DNA of 64,000 bases from Paulownia fortunei (GCA_019321725.1 CM033124.1:7254001-7318000); one strand, 5' to 3'. Numbered from the stretch's first letter, positions 46,653-59,592 are shown. Notes: generated from the letters alone by a model not told the origin. Program-made: numbers and translations.

Positions 46653-48218
46653 CCGCAAGTGCATGGTGTTAAGTTTTAATACAATGGTGATTTGAGTTGA
46701 GTATCTACAAGGATTGTAATAAAAAATTACAGCAAGTACCGTACTTCAAATAGTCTCAATTTTATCTATAAAATCAAGTGATAATTGGTAAACAAAGTAG
46801 AATAAGATAAAAAAAAAAGCAAAGATAAGAGTGGAGTTCTTAGAAGCAATACAACAAATACCTTATGAACAAGAAATTCTAGAGGAATAACTCACCTAAT
46901 TATCACTTATGTTCTTTCTTCCAAAACATACCAATTTAAATCAACAACATATGTAAGTTAAGAATTCCTAAGCTCATCAATTCCCTCTCTCGAGTGCCGA
47001 ATTAACTATGAGTTCCAACATGAATCTCAATATCTCTATAAAAATTCAAGAATAAAACTCTACAAAAGTTCAATAAATTCTTCTTCAAAACTTCAAAGGT
47101 TTCATAAGCTTCTCAACTCTATGATTACTAAGTTGTATTATCCTTATGATCATGTATAATCTTCCCTCTCTCGAGTATTAAATCTCATACATCAACAATC
47201 TCAATTAATGGCTAAATAATCAAGATGCAATATTAAGTAAGATAACACAAACAAGATGAATAACTTGAACTAATATTGTTTGGAATCCAAAACATAGGAT
47301 CAAATAAAGTTACATTCTTCTCTAGAAAGAAAAGTTTAGTCCATCATGTATGAACATAACTTGAAGAAATACATAAGAAGGAACATGGAAATTGTTCACA
47401 AATTTGCGAAGTGAGAGGGTTTAAACTCTCCTTGTCTCCAAGAATGGCTTCCTTGTATTCAAGAATGGCTCTTTTTCTATCCAACAACACTTCTCTATCC
47501 AGAATACCTTCTCACATCCCATAATATCTTTGGTGGGTCTTTAGGGTCCTTAAAATTATATAGGAGATGCGCTAAGGAGGGAAAAAAATCCATTTTGCCT
47601 CTTTTATCTACATGGCAGTGCGTAGACACTGACTAGATAGCTAGGCACTGAACATTCTGTCCAAAACCTATCTCTGCAGTATATACAGCCTCGTTCAACC
47701 GATTGTTCACCACTTCCTATGCCAAATTGGCTTTTTAGTGTCTGCATAAGATTTTTAACCCTATCTCTTATCCTTATATAACATCATGAATCATCTTAAT
47801 AGGACATCTGTGGAGAGAGTTATACTTAAAATACTAAGATGTGTCGTACAAGAAATTTTTAGTCCACTATTAACTTTTTAACTTGATGTTTCTCATTAAA
47901 ATTGTGGGAATAGGATTTTGTGGTAAACATAAAATTTGTAGATCTATTTTTTGGCTTTCCAATGGATCAAGAATCAAGTCAATGTGATATTTTAGCAAAG
48001 ACTTATGATTGAAATACAAACACTTCCATCAGTAGTAGCATAATACGGGTTCTTTCAAAATTTCAACTAAGCTTTTATTTATTTCCATTTTTTTCTCAGT
48101 TTTGCTATTACCTACAAGGTTTTAAACAAAATGCATAAAAAGTAACATAACACTTGAAAACAAGCCAAATATTAATCAAAAAGCATATGAATTATTGGTA
48201 TAAAGCCAACTTATTAAA
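46653..48218 (-). repeat. 3' LTR of Athila element, terminally truncated
   Basis: It is homologous to 55079-56658. Homology starts at GCAAGTGCA (46653), whereas the right LTR has about 24 more bases outside that point. On the minus strand it begins at 48218 with TAATAAGTTGG (expected TGATAAGTTGG). Confidence 0.88.
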
Positions 48219-48233
48219 TACCCCCAAACTTGA
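48219..48233 (-). other. Polypurine tract of Athila element
   Basis: The minus strand reads AAGTTTGGGGGTATT just before the 3' LTR, the G-rich tract characteristic of Athila and Tat elements. Confidence 0.75.
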
Positions 48234-49690
48234 AGATTTGCTTATCCTCAAGCATCAAACATGAATTCTCAATAACAATCCCTCTATGAATTAGGTAACG
48301 AAAGTCAAGAAAGATTTCTCTAACATCTCATTTCAAAAGATTAGAAAAATATACCAAGTTTACATGTTAACATGCATATTGGTTTCACTTAAACTTCATG
48401 GTCTTGTGTGTGTGAGAGTGTGAAAGTAGTAGTTTATCAAACTTTTATTTATCATCCTGATAGGTTTCATATTTGATCCACTTTTGAAGTGTTTACTAAA
48501 CTCCATAGGCTTATTTTTCATACTAAACTCCATAGACTATAGCATTAAAGATCAAAAGGACTTCCAAAGCTTGTATTATGAGGCTTGGGTAATGGTGGGA
48601 ATAAAAGGAAAATTGTAGCTAAAAATTACTCATTTACACAATCATACTAGAAACTTTATGAATGACCACCAACTTGTTCATCAATCCCTTCTTTTTTCTT
48701 TATTGAACATCCAATTTTTCCTCTTTTTGATCTTTGACTTCTTTTTAATCCTGGATTACCCCCAAACTTATTTCTTTTGTTGTTCACAACGGGGGCCTAT
48801 TTATTTTAGGGAGTTCAAATCATACACCTTAATTAATAATATCTTCATTTTCATCATTTTTCAATTTTTTCTACTCTTTGTTTTTGTTGTTTTTTAATAC
48901 AACAATTTATTCAATAATGATTGTGTAAATGAGATGAAAAAGGGTAGAATATTGAATTTTTTTCATAAAGCTCGATAATGTGTATAGGGTGTCTAAATAA
49001 TTGTTTCAATAGGCTCAAGAGGGGATACTAGGGAATAATTCAAGTATAGGTTAGCTTGAAAAGCTCAAACGGCCTAAATCATCTCCTTAATGCTATGCCA
49101 CCTAGGATTTCACCTCGACTAGTGATCAAGCAAATTCTGGAGATTGGTGGGATTATTCAGAAAATAATTAGATCTTATAAACTCTCTCTAAATAATTAAA
49201 TGTAACTCAACGAACTACTTAGTGCATCAAGATTCACAAGACCTCAAAAAGTAAATATAACCAATTTTTGATATTTAGACATGTAAACAAACATGCATAT
49301 AGAAATATCCAATTTTTTTTAAAAATGCATATTGTTCATCACTAAACTTAACAATCAGTAAACTAAATAAGTTAATGAACCAAAACGAGCTACAAACAAG
49401 CATTAAACATCTCAAGCAACAAGCAATTATCCTAAACTCCCTCCCAAACTTAATATAAGTATTGTCTTCAATGATTGAGAGAATTGTAAAATAAGAGGGC
49501 TTTCCTAAAAATGGGTGGTGTTCTTTTGGAATTAAAACCCTGCTATTTTTTTTCAGCCTTTAACCTGCAAATATTTGTAAAATATCAAGGAACAATCATC
49601 ATGATGTGAAATAGCACATGAATAACAAGAAATAAAACAACACACATGAAAACAAGAAAAGAAAGCTTAGGTTGTCTCCCAAGAAGCACT
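48234..49690 (-). other. Athila 3' region without an env-like gene
   Basis: This is the interval between the integrase end and the polypurine tract. In Athila this may hold an env-like ORF, but here I find no long minus-strand ORF. A second AAGTTTGGGAGG-like G-rich tract is present near 49440-49455, as often seen after Athila pol. The plus ORF at 48658-48897 is low-complexity Phe-rich shadow. Confidence 0.6.
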
Positions 49691-51108
49691 TTGTTCAAAA
49701 TCTTTAGCTGAGTGAAATCGAATACCTTATGTAGCTTCCCTAAGTAGAAGATTAGACATCTGCCAAATTTTATTTCCATAATAATGTTTCAACCTTTAAC
49801 CATTGACAACAAAATAATGTGCAATCCTTACCTTTGAGCTCAACCACCCCAAATAGAAATGTCTTGTTGACAATGAAAGGACCGGACCATCTAGATTTTG
49901 AAAAAGTCTTAATCTAGAATTGAAAAACAACATAAGTTATTCAGGTTGAAATTTCCTTCTCAAGATCATTTTGTAATGCCATTGTTTTGATTTTTCTTTC
50001 TAGATTTTAGCATTTTCATAGGCATCAAGCCTAAATTCCTCCATTTCATTGAGTTGCAGCAATTTTTTTTCTCCAATTGCCTTTATATCAAAATTTAATT
50101 ATTGTATAGCACAATATGCTCTATGTTCTAGCTCAACAGGGAAGTGACAAGCTTTTCCATAAATTAATTGATAAGGAGACATACCTATAGGAGTTTTATA
50201 TACTGTGTGGTATGCCCACAATGCATCATCAAGCTTATATGCCTAATCTTTTCGATTAATGCTTACTGTTTTCTTAAGCATTTGCTTCACTTCTTGATTT
50301 TAGATTTTAGCTTGTCCATTTGATTGAAGATGGTATCCAAGAGCTACCTTGTGTCTTACACTATACTTAGCCAAAAGTTTATTAAATATTTAATTGAAAA
50401 AATGAGAACCTTCATCACTTATAATTGATCTAGGTGTCCAAAACAAGTGAAAATGCGTTTGTGCAAGAATTTAAGTACTACTTTGGCATCATTAGTAGGT
50501 GTGGCAATTACTTCTATCCACTTGGAGACATAATCTAAAGCAAGCAAAATGCATGATTGGTGATTTGATGGAGGAAATGATCCTATGAAGTCAATCCCCC
50601 AAACATCAAATAGTTCAACTTCCATCATGTTAGTCAAATGAAACTCATGGCATTTAGTAATTATTCCAACCCTTTGACACTGGTCACATATCTACATAAA
50701 AGAATAACAATCCTTAAACAAAGTTGGCCAATAAAAACCAGATTATAATACCTTAGAAGTTATCCTTGTAGGTCCAAAATGACCACCATATAGGGATGAA
50801 TGACAATGCTATAGGATTCCATTTATTTTCTCCATTCGAATGCATCTCCAAATCACAGAATCTAAACACCTTTTGAAGAGCAAGGGATCATCCCATAGAT
50901 ATGCTTTCACATCATGTAAGAATTTTTTCTTTTGATGATATGTGAGGTTTGGGGGCAATAACCCACTTACAAGATAGTTCAAAACATCTGCATACCAAGG
51001 TAAATTATATTTGATTGCCAAAATAAACTCATTTGGGAAATATTTTTTAATTTGCCCTTCAAAGTTCTCATTTTTCTGCTCCAACCTCGATAAGTGATCC
51101 GCCACCAT
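49691..51108 (-). pseudogene. Athila integrase remnant
   Basis: The minus strand shows the end of RNase H (VADHLSRLEQKNEN) joined to the pre-integrase region (NLPWYADVLNYLVSGLLPP, then KKKFLHDVKAYLWDDPLLFKR) at 50809-51108. A zinc-finger region with CDQCQRVG lies near 50680, and the integrase core follows at 50419-50637 with the first Asp in VWGIDFIGSFPPSNHQSCIL and YVSKWIEV. The 3' end near 49790 carries VNGQRLKHYYG. There is no chromodomain. Stops separate the blocks. The enzyme would insert the DNA copy into the genome. Confidence 0.9.
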
Positions 51109-52400
51109 ATTTTCACTTCATTTCTTATCTTTGATTTCAAGATCTAATTCTTGAAAAATGAGAATCTACTGGATTAGCCTTGGTTTTGCATCTTTTTTAG
51201 CAAAGAGGTACCTGATAGCAGCATGATCGATATACACTATCACCATGGTACATGCAAGATAAGCACGAGATTTATCAAATGCAAAAACAACAGCTAATAA
51301 TTCTTTTTCAGTGGTGGTGTAATTTTGTTGGACATCATCAAGTATTCAACTCGCATACTAAATGGCGGTGAAAATTTTAGCTCTATTTTATTCTAATGTC
51401 TCTCTAACTGCATAATCACTAGCATCACACATAAGCTCAAATGGTTGGGTCCAATCTAGTACCACAATAATATGAGCTAAAATGAGAGCCTTCTTGATGT
51501 GATCAAAGGCCTATAGGCAATCATCATTAAAATCAAATAACTTATCTTTTTCCAAAAGCTTGCACAAAGATTTTACAATTTTTGAAAAATATTTAATGAA
51601 TCTTCTGTAAAACTCGACATGTCCTAAAAAACTAGGAATAGCTTTCTTATTGATAGGTGGTGGAAGTTTTCAATAACAATAATTCTTTACTCGGTCTGCC
51701 TCAAGTCCTTCAAAGGACACTCGGTGACCTAAAATAATACCTTATCTTACCAATTTAAAACAAGGTTAGTCTCCTCATATCTCTGCAAAACAAGAGAAAG
51801 ATTATGTAAACATATATCAAATGAGGAGCAAAAATTGAAAAATCATCCATAAAAATTTCCATTATGTTTTCCACCATATCATGAAAAAATCTTTGAAATA
51901 TGGCTGGGGCATTACATAATCCAAATGACATTATTTGAAAAGCAAAAGTACCATAAGGGCATGTGAATTTATTTTCTCTTGATCTTCGAGTGCGGTGCTA
52001 TGATAATTTAATTGTACCTCGAATAACCATCAAGAAATACGAGTAGCTTTGTTGAGTTTTCTATAATTAATACATACTCGCCAACTTGTGACCATTCTTG
52101 TTAGTATTAGTTCATTGTTTTCATTTTGAATTATGGTCATGCTACCTTTTTTTGGAACTACTTGAACAGGACTCACCCAAGAACTATCAGAAATTACATT
52201 AATAATTCCAACATTCAACTATTTCAAGACTTCATTTCTTACAACCTCTTTCATTGCAGGATTTAATCTATGTTGATGTTTCATAGATGATTTGTAAGAT
52301 TCCTCTGTTAAGATTTTATGCATGATAATTAAAAGACTAATACATTCTAAAATTGACCAACCAATAGCAGATTGATGCTCTCTTAAAACACGAAGTAATT
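51109..52400 (-). pseudogene. Athila reverse transcriptase and RNase H remnant
   Basis: Minus strand 52030-52218 carries SWVSPVQVVPKKG and ELILTRMVTSWRVCINYRKLNKATR, diagnostic for Athila RT. About 35 residues are then missing near 52040 (the FPLPFIDQ segment) before ALEDQEK. The catalytic box reads IFMDDFSIF near 51840-51866. RNase H follows (FELMCDASDYAVRETL near 51390-51440; [16 protein letters not shown] near 51260-51320). There are many stops. Confidence 0.88.
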
Positions 52401-53130
52401 TCTCAATCTCTAAAGAGATAGGGATGTTGAAATAATTATCGGATACGTGTTGTTAGCACCTAGAAATTCATACTGCAAATGCTTAGGAAGTGCTTTCAAC
52501 TTCGATAATATTATTTGTTCCTTGATTGTTGTATCTCCTATTTCTTCCTTCCATTTATCCTTCTTCAACTCTATCTCTCCTGATTCAAGAAAGAGCAAGT
52601 AATGTATTAAATCCTTATTATCAATATCATGGTAATTACCTTGTATTATGGAATGAACAATGCATCGCTTTAAAGGTTCGGTAGGAATTTGTTTGAAAAA
52701 ATGATCATGCAAGCAAGTTTTTAATATTTTAATACTATTATAAGTATGTGGTTCCTCTTGGAATTTCAATGCACGATAAACGTTAAATATCACTTCATCC
52801 TTATTAACTCTTAAAGTTAATTCACCATGTTGCACATCAATCAAAGCATGCCTGGTAGCAAGGAATGGTCGACCAAGAATTAAAGGAATTTCTTGGTCTT
52901 GCTCCATATCTAACACCACAAAATCTGCAAGAAATATAAATTTATCCACTTTTACCAATACATCTTCAATAACTCCTCTTGGATGAGTAAGAGACCTATA
53001 CGCCAATTACAAGGTGATAGTGGATGGCTTGACTTCTCCAATTCCTAATTTTTGAAAACAGAAAGTGACATCAAATTAATGCTTGCTCCAAGATCACATA
53101 ATGCTTTATCAAAAAAAGATCATCTTATGG
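52401..53130 (-). pseudogene. Athila protease and linker
   Basis: The longest Athila ORF is 52410-53006 on the minus strand, 198 codons. It holds the protease C-terminal half (LADFVVLDMEQDQEIPLILG RPFLATRHALIDV, then GELTLRVN) and the linker that leads to RT. Upstream, near 53070-53100, the active-site triad reads LCDLGASINLM; DLG instead of D(S/T)G is usual in Athila proteases. A stop (TAA near 53007) separates the two. The protease would cleave the polyprotein. Confidence 0.9.
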
Positions 53131-54738
53131 TACAAGAAATAGTAAAACTCCCTGGATCCTTCAATTTTTAAGAATTTTTTTTCTATAAAATGGCACTACA
53201 CTCTTTTGTGAGATTCATAATTTCAAACTCCACCAATCGCCTTTTTCTTGACATCACATCTTTCATGAATTTGGCACGGTTGGATATTTGCTCAAGAGCA
53301 TCTGCAAAAGGAATATTAATATGAATTTTCTTGAAAATTTCCAAAAATTTTGCAAATTGTGAATCAATCTTTTTCTTTTGAAATCTTTATGGAAAAGGAA
53401 TATGAACATTAAATTTAGATGTTTCAAAGTTAGGAGTAGATTTTAGATTCTCAGCATGTATTTGTTCATTTGATTCTCTTTCTTCTTCCTTTGGTTGTTC
53501 CTCCATAGGACTTTAATGAGAAGTGCTTGCCATTGGCTCATCAATGTTAGAACTCTTCATTTCTGGCCCCTTGATTTTAGTTCTACTTCAAAGTTGGATA
53601 GTTTTGCAATGCTTCCTTTAATTTTCGTATCACTTAGAAAGTTTTTTTTATGTATTTGAGCATTAAATTTAGTAGCAAGCTGTCCAATTCGAGTCTCCAT
53701 TGATTTCATTTGAGCTCCTAAACTCAAAGCTAGCTTTTCGAATTGAATCTCAATGTTAATCAAATCCTACAAAAATGCCTTTTTCTCACCTACTTGAGGT
53801 TTGGAAATGTGGTGGATTGTTGTAACCCAATAGAGGTTGAAGCACATTTTGATTGTTGGCATAGGAAAAATTCTCATGATTTCTAAACCCCGGATGGTAG
53901 TGAGTAGGTAATTGATTTTCCCTAAAATTAAAATTACAATTATTAACAAAATTTACTTGCTCATTACCTTTGGTTTCCATCAATGAAGTACTAGTAGATA
54001 CCATGGAATCCATTACTTGAGAAGCTCATTTATAAGCCTAATCTGCAAATTGGTGAGAAAGAGCAAAAATTTATGCAGCTAATTGTGTAAATGAATCTAC
54101 CTTAAGAACACCAGTAACCTTTTTAATGGAAGACCTCTCGGAAGGCCATTGATAGCTGTTAGTAACCATCTTCTCAAGAAAAATATGGGCTTCATTTTCG
54201 GTGTTAGACATCAAAGTCCCTCATCCGGCAGCATCTATTATAGTTCGAGTTTGCCCGTTCAAACCATTGTAGAACTATTATACCTGCTGCTAATCCTCAT
54301 AACCATGTTGAGGACACCTTCTTAGAAAATCCTTAAACCTTTCCCAAGCTTCATATAGTGACTCAAAATCTTGTTGGCAGAATTGAGCTATCTCACTCTT
54401 GAGTTGAAGCATCTTGCTTGGTGAAAGTACTTAATAAGGATTTCTTGTGTTAAGTCATTCCAACTCGTTATGCTACATAGTGCAAAAGATTGTAACCACA
54501 GCCTAGCTTTTCCAATGAGTGAGAATGGAAATAAGTGAAGTTTAGTGGCATCATTGGGCACTCCATTCATTTTGATGGTATCACAAATCTCTAAAAACAT
54601 AGCTAAGTGTGTATTAAGATTCTCCAACTCGCTTCCTCCAAATTGATTTTGCTGCACCATGCTAATGAGGGCTGGTTTAAGCTCAAAATTATTAGCATTG
54701 AATAGTTATCGAGCTATGCCAGAGTAATTTTGGTTCAT
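53131..54738 (-). pseudogene. Athila gag remnant
   Basis: The minus-strand start codon is at 54736-54738 (MNQNYSGIAR, then a stop). The Retrotrans_gag domain at 54388-54660 reads QQNQFGGSELENLNTHLAMF..FPFSLIGKARLWLQS..SWNDLTQEILIKYF, matching the Athila type. Further pieces are at 53786-54013 and 53557-53763, the latter coiled-coil-like (FEKLALSLGAQMKSMETRIG). Four or more stops and shifts occur. Confidence 0.9.
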
Positions 54739-55054
54739 GGTTGGTTGAAAATAGTCCCAGATAGCTCATTGTGGTGGTGGTTGTTACAATGGAAGATTAG
54801 CATTCACATTAGCATTGTTGATGTTATCCATCATGGCTTGATTGTTAACTCTTTTTGCTGCTCTAATAGCTCGAAGAGGTCGCTCGATTTCTGGATCAAA
54901 ATAACCCAAGTCAAGACTCCTAGCTTTACACATACAAATACATATATTCTAATGCAAGGCAAGACAATATCAAAATATGGGAAGAAAGTAAAAATAATCT
55001 AAACTAAAATCAAGTCTAAGTTATAACAATATTAATGCAATTATGATAGAACAA

Positions 55055-55072
55055 TCCTCGACAACAGGGCTA
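55055..55072 (-). other. Primer-binding site of Athila element, diverged
   Basis: The minus strand reads TAGCCCTGTTGTCGAGGA, a mutated form of the TGGCGCCGTTG(C/T)CGGGGA site seen intact at 59569. Confidence 0.75.
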
Positions 55073-55078
55073 AAAACT

Positions 55079-56658
55079 TGTCCATGAATTATTTTGCAAA
55101 TTGCAAGTGCACGGAGTCAAATTTTAATATAACGGTGAGTTGAGTATCGTATCAATAAAGATTGTAATAAAAAATTACAGCAAGTATCGTACTTCAAATA
55201 GTCTCAATTTTATCTAGAAAATTAAGTGATGATTGATAAACAAAGTAGAATAAGATAAAAAAAAAGCAAAGATAAGAGTGGAGTTCCTAGAAGTAATATA
55301 ACAAACACCTTATAAATAAGAAATTCTCGAGGAATGACTCACCAAATTATCACATATGTTTTTTCTTCCAAAACATACCGATTCAAATCAACAACACATG
55401 TAAGTTAAGAATTCTTGAGCACATCAATTCTCTCTGTGCCGAATTAACTATGAGTTCCAACATGAATTTTAATATCTCTATAAAAACTCAAGAATAAACT
55501 CTACAAAAGTTCAATGAATTCTTCTTCAAAACTTCAACGGTTTCATAAGTTTCTCAACTCTATGATTCCTAGGTGATGTTATCTTTATGATCATGTATAA
55601 TCTTCCCTCTCTCGAGTATTGAATCTCATAAATCAACAATCTCAATTAATGGTCAAATAATCAAGATGCAATACTAAGCAAGTTAACACAAACAAGATGA
55701 ATAACTTGAACTAATATTGTTTGGAATTCAAAACATAGGATCAAATAAGGTTACATTATCCTCAAGAAAGAAAAGTTCAGTTCATTATGTATGAATATAA
55801 CTTCAACAAATACATAAGAAGAAATATGGAAATTATCCACCAATTTGTGAAGTGAGAGGAATGGTTGAAACTCTCATTGACTCCAAGAATGGCTTCCTTG
55901 TCTTCAAGAGTAGCTCTCTTTCTGTCTAATAGCACTTTTCTATCCAAAATACATTCTCACATCTGAGAATACCTTTGCAGGCTCTTTGGGGTCCTTAAAA
56001 TCATATGAGAGATGCCCTATGGAGGGCAGAAAATTCATTTTGCCCCTTTTATCCAAGTGGCAGTGCATAAACACTGATTGGACAGCTAGACACTGAACAT
56101 TCGGTCTAAAACCTATTGCTGCAGTATATCCATCCTAGTTTAACCGATTTTTCACCACTTTTTTTGCTAAACTGACTTTTGGTGTATTTATAAGATTTGT
56201 ACCCTATGTCTTATCTTTCTATAACATATGAATATTTCAATAGGACATTTGTAGAGAGAGTTATACTTAAAATACCAAGATATGTCATACAATAAATTTT
56301 TAGTCGAGTGTTAACTCTTTAACTCGATGTTTCTCATTGAAATTGTGGGAACAGGATTTTCAGGTAAAAATAAAAGTTGTGGATCTATTTCTTAGCTTTT
56401 TAATGGATTAAGAATCAAGTCAATGTGACATTAGAGCAAGACTTATGATTGAAATACAAACACTACCATCAGTAGCAACACAATATGAGTTATTTCAAAA
56501 TTTCAAATAAGCTTTTATTTTTTTTCCATTTTCTTCTCATTTTTGCCATTACCTACAAGGTTTCAAACAAAATGCATAAAAAATAACATAAATAATTGAA
56601 AATAAGCCAAATATTAATCAAAAAGCATATGAATTATTGGTATAAAGCCAACTTATCA
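55079..56658 (-). repeat. 5' LTR of Athila element
   Basis: This LTR is 1580 bases, beginning on the minus strand with TGATAAGTTGG at 56658 and ending with CATGGACA at 55079. It is colinear with 46653-48218. Confidence 0.9.
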
Positions 56659-57910
56659 TAAGACAGCTTTCGTCAATGGAAACATTAAGGAAGTGATCTA
56701 AATGAAGCAACCAAAAGGTTTCATATCTAATGGGAGTGAGAAAAAATGTTTGCAAGCTCCAAAGATCCATTTATGGACTCAAACAAGGTTCGAAGAGTTA
56801 GAATATCCAATTCGATAAAACAATCAAAATATTTGATTTTCATAAGAACCTGGATGAACCATGTGTCTACAAGAAGGTTAGTGGAAGTATAGTTACATTT
56901 GTTGTGCTCTATGTTGATGACATCCTACTCATTAGGAATGATGTGAGGATGTTGCAGTTAAAGAGGACTTGTTTGTCTAATCGGTTTTCCATGAATAACT
57001 TGGGAGATGCATATTTTATCTTAGGGATAAAGATCTATAGAGATAGATCCAAAAGAATGATTGGACTATCTCAGTCCATGCACATTGACAAAGTGCTAAA
57101 AAGGTTTAGCATGGAGGAATCGAATCGAGGATTCATACCTATGAGTCATAGGGTTTCACTCTATAAGGTTATGTCTCCCAAGACACTTGAAGAAAGAGAA
57201 AGGATAGCTCACATAACTTATGCTTTTGCAATAAGGAGCATAATGTATGCAATGATGTGCAGAAGGCTTGATATAGCACATGCTCTGAGTGTCACGAGTA
57301 GATATCAGTCCAATCCACAAGGAAGAACACTGGAAAGCTGATAAGTTGGTCCTCAAGTACTTGAGAAGGACTAAGGTTATCATTTTGATATACGACAATG
57401 GAGAACTAAAACTAGAGGAATATACAAACTCTAGTTTTTAGTCCGATATAGATGACTCAAAATCCATGTCTAGATACATATCCACCCTGAATGGTGGTGT
57501 GATCAATTAGAAGAGTTCCAAGTAAGAGATGATTGCATACTCTACCACCGAAGCTGAATATATTGGTGTATCTAATGCAGCAAAAAAAGTTGTTTGGATA
57601 AAAAACTTCATTCAAAGGTTGGGTGTAGTTCTATCTATTGTTGATCCAGTAATGGTTTGTTGTGATAACAATGGAGCCATTGTGCAAGCAAAGGAGCTAA
57701 GATCTCATCAAAGATCCAAGCACATAATGAGACAATATTACTTAATCAGAGAGATCATTGGTAGAGGTGACTTATTGTGGATCGAGTTACCTCAATAGAA
57801 AATGTAGCAAACCCACTTACTAAGCCCTTAGCAAAGAAGGTATTCGATGGACATTTCAAGAAGATGGGCCTTAGATACATGGACAATTGGAGCTAGGGCA
57901 AGTGGAAAAT
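56659..57910 (+). pseudogene. Ty1/copia RT C-terminus and RNase H (3' part of split pol)
   Basis: Copia pol resumes at KTAFVNGNIKE (56661). The catalytic box LYVDDILLIRND is intact at 56905-56940, in an ORF to 57341 (145 codons) that includes MNNLGDAYFILGIKIYRDRS and ALSVTSRYQSNP. After a shift, RNase H is seen at 57529-57798 with STTEAEYIGVSNAAKKVVWIK, VCCDNNGAI and SHQRSKHIMRQYYLIREII. The tail ANPLTKPLAK and the AGGGCAAGTGGAAAAT tract lead into the LTR. The lineage looks Tork/Angela-like, with moderate confidence. Confidence 0.9.
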
Positions 57911-58935
57911 TATTAGAGTAGGATGCCCAGTGCTCCAATTAGTTAGGTGTATTGTACTCTTTTTCGTTTGTAAAAAAAATCTTATTGGAAATCATATTAA
58001 TAAAAAAAGTATTTTCTTTATCTTATGTCTTACATCTTTTATTTCTGTACATTAAATAAAGTCCTTAGACTAAATTTAGCTATAGGGCATGGTCGCACAT
58101 ATGATGGCGATAATAGAACATGCCTCTAAGGCTGTGATCATAAATAAGTTCCAAGTCAAGAGCTTTTGTAAATGCGACATCAAATAGCTTAGTAAGACTC
58201 ACACATATGATGCATACTTGTGAGACGAGGATATCGCATTCTATTGGCATTAACATAGAGATGCAAGTGCATGCATGTGGGTGCTTGTTAGGGAATAAGT
58301 ACACCGAACATGGCCCGCAAGAAATTCTTAGCTGGAGGCTTTGCCTGTTGAAATAAAAATTTATGTGTTGTGATAGTACATGGCTAGTACTAGAACTTGA
58401 GGTACGATGGTAGTCTTATGTGCATCCTACAACACTTTAATATATCTTCTGATTGCTTGATAATGATAAAAGGGATATGTTGGGTGTTACACTGGTGTGC
58501 ATGGAGGTTTGTCAGTAGCCAACATAAATACTTATCTTTTAAAACAAAGGAGTCTCTTATGTTTTCATAGTTTGTGATTCAAAGACCATGGCTAAAGTAG
58601 GATAAATCGTGATTTACTAGGAATTATTGGAACTTGAAATGGGATCACAATTATTTAATCATTTAAGTTTTGACTTATAATCCATGCCGTAGATTCAATC
58701 AGGAGATTAGCGGTCGAAAAGACCGTACGTGTATGGTACTCGCAGTTAAAATAGGTTTACTCGCTATTTCACCTAAGACTAGTTTTCCATCATTACTTGC
58801 TAGGTGTTTTTATGGATAGTAAGGTTTTTGGAATTAAAGAATAGTTTCAAACAGATTAATTAATTGGATTAATTAATTAAAATAATTATTATTCATAAGT
58901 TACAAATGTTGCAAGCCCACAATTAGCTTAGTAGT
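57911..58935 (+). repeat. 3' LTR of plus-strand copia, 3'-truncated
   Basis: It starts TATTAGAGTAGGATGCCC just after the polypurine tract. Positions 58548-58935 match 41211-41590 of the 5' LTR. It stops at 58935 ('TTAGTAGTGAAAG'), where a truncated Athila gag begins; the last 1.2 kb of the LTR is lost. Confidence 0.87.
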
Positions 58936-59393
58936 GAAAGAAAGCTTCATTCGAATTTTGAGAAAAATTTTGAATTTGTCTTTTCAAAGCTTTAGTTTTA
59001 TGAGTTGGAAAGAATTTTTTTAGGAATTCAGCTTGCATTTTTTGCCAAGTGCCTATTAACCTAGGTTTTAAAGAATTAAGCCAATTTTTTGCTTTATCTT
59101 TTAAAGAAAAAAGAAATAATTTGAGCTTAACAATCTCATTTGTGCAAGTTTGATCATTAAAAGTGGCACATACTTCATCAAATTCTTTTAAATACATGTA
59201 AGGGCTTTTATAGTTTAAACCATGAAAATTAGGAAGCAAAGGAATCATACCTGACTTAAATCAAAAATTATTTGCATTTAGAGGAAAAATGAAACCAGAA
59301 GAAGAAGAATTTCGAGGAGGTTGTAAGTAATAACACATGGTACGCACCTATTGATTCTCATTTTCATCCTGTACACTTTCATTTTCAGCCATG
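58928..59393 (-). pseudogene. Athila-type gag, truncated
   Basis: The start codon (minus, 59391-59393) opens MAENESVQDENENQ, followed by a TAG near 59350 and a TGA near 59265. From 59248 the frame is open: LLPNFHGLNYKSPYMYLKEF, CATFNDQTCTNEIVKLKLF, then LKDKAKNWLNSLKPRLIGTW and EFLKKFFPTHKT, a clear Retrotrans_gag domain of the Athila type. It ends abruptly at about 58928 inside the domain. Confidence 0.92.
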
Positions 59394-59568
59394 GTGGAAG
59401 TGTGTTGAGATGATTCAAACAAATTTCCAAACAAAGTTTCGAAATTATTTCTTACTAAATGTTGAGAATTATGACTACGATACCATATAACCATATATCC
59501 ATAAAGAAAATAAACAAACTATATTTACAAAGGAAAAATATTAACAAATCTGAATACTTACCTTGCCT

Positions 59569-59586
59569 TCCCCGGCAACGGCGCCA
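59569..59586 (-). other. Primer-binding site, TGGCGCCGTTGCCGGGGA
   Basis: A perfect TGGCGCCGTTGCCGGGGA on the minus strand, six bases inside the LTR. This site, usually assigned to tRNA-Asp, is characteristic of Athila-type elements. Confidence 0.93.
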
Positions 59587-59592
59587 AAAACT

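Larger units (their letters stand above)
46653..56658 (-). mobile_element. Athila-type Ty3/gypsy element, degenerate
   Basis: This 10.0-kb element has LTRs at 46653-48218 and 55079-56658, a PBS at 55055-55072, and minus-strand gag, protease, RT, RNase H and integrase. There is no chromodomain. The long 3' region after integrase is where many Athila elements carry an env-like ORF. LTRs differ by about 7% in the 330 bases compared. It sits in the RT of the plus-strand copia. About 85 codons of copia RT are missing at the junction and the left LTR lacks about 24 terminal bases, so no target duplication is left. Confidence 0.93.

Noticed and set aside
48658..48897. Hydrophobic Phe-rich ORF that could be read as a membrane protein
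   Set aside because: It comes from a T-rich low-complexity stretch antisense to the Athila 3' region; this is expected by composition.
48234..49690. Env-like gene in the Athila element
   Set aside because: The position is right for one, but no long minus-strand ORF, signal peptide or transmembrane pattern is present.
57911..58935. Intact copia element 41211-58935 as potentially active
   Set aside because: Pol is split by Athila, the LTRs are truncated at opposite ends, and gag, protease and integrase have stops.
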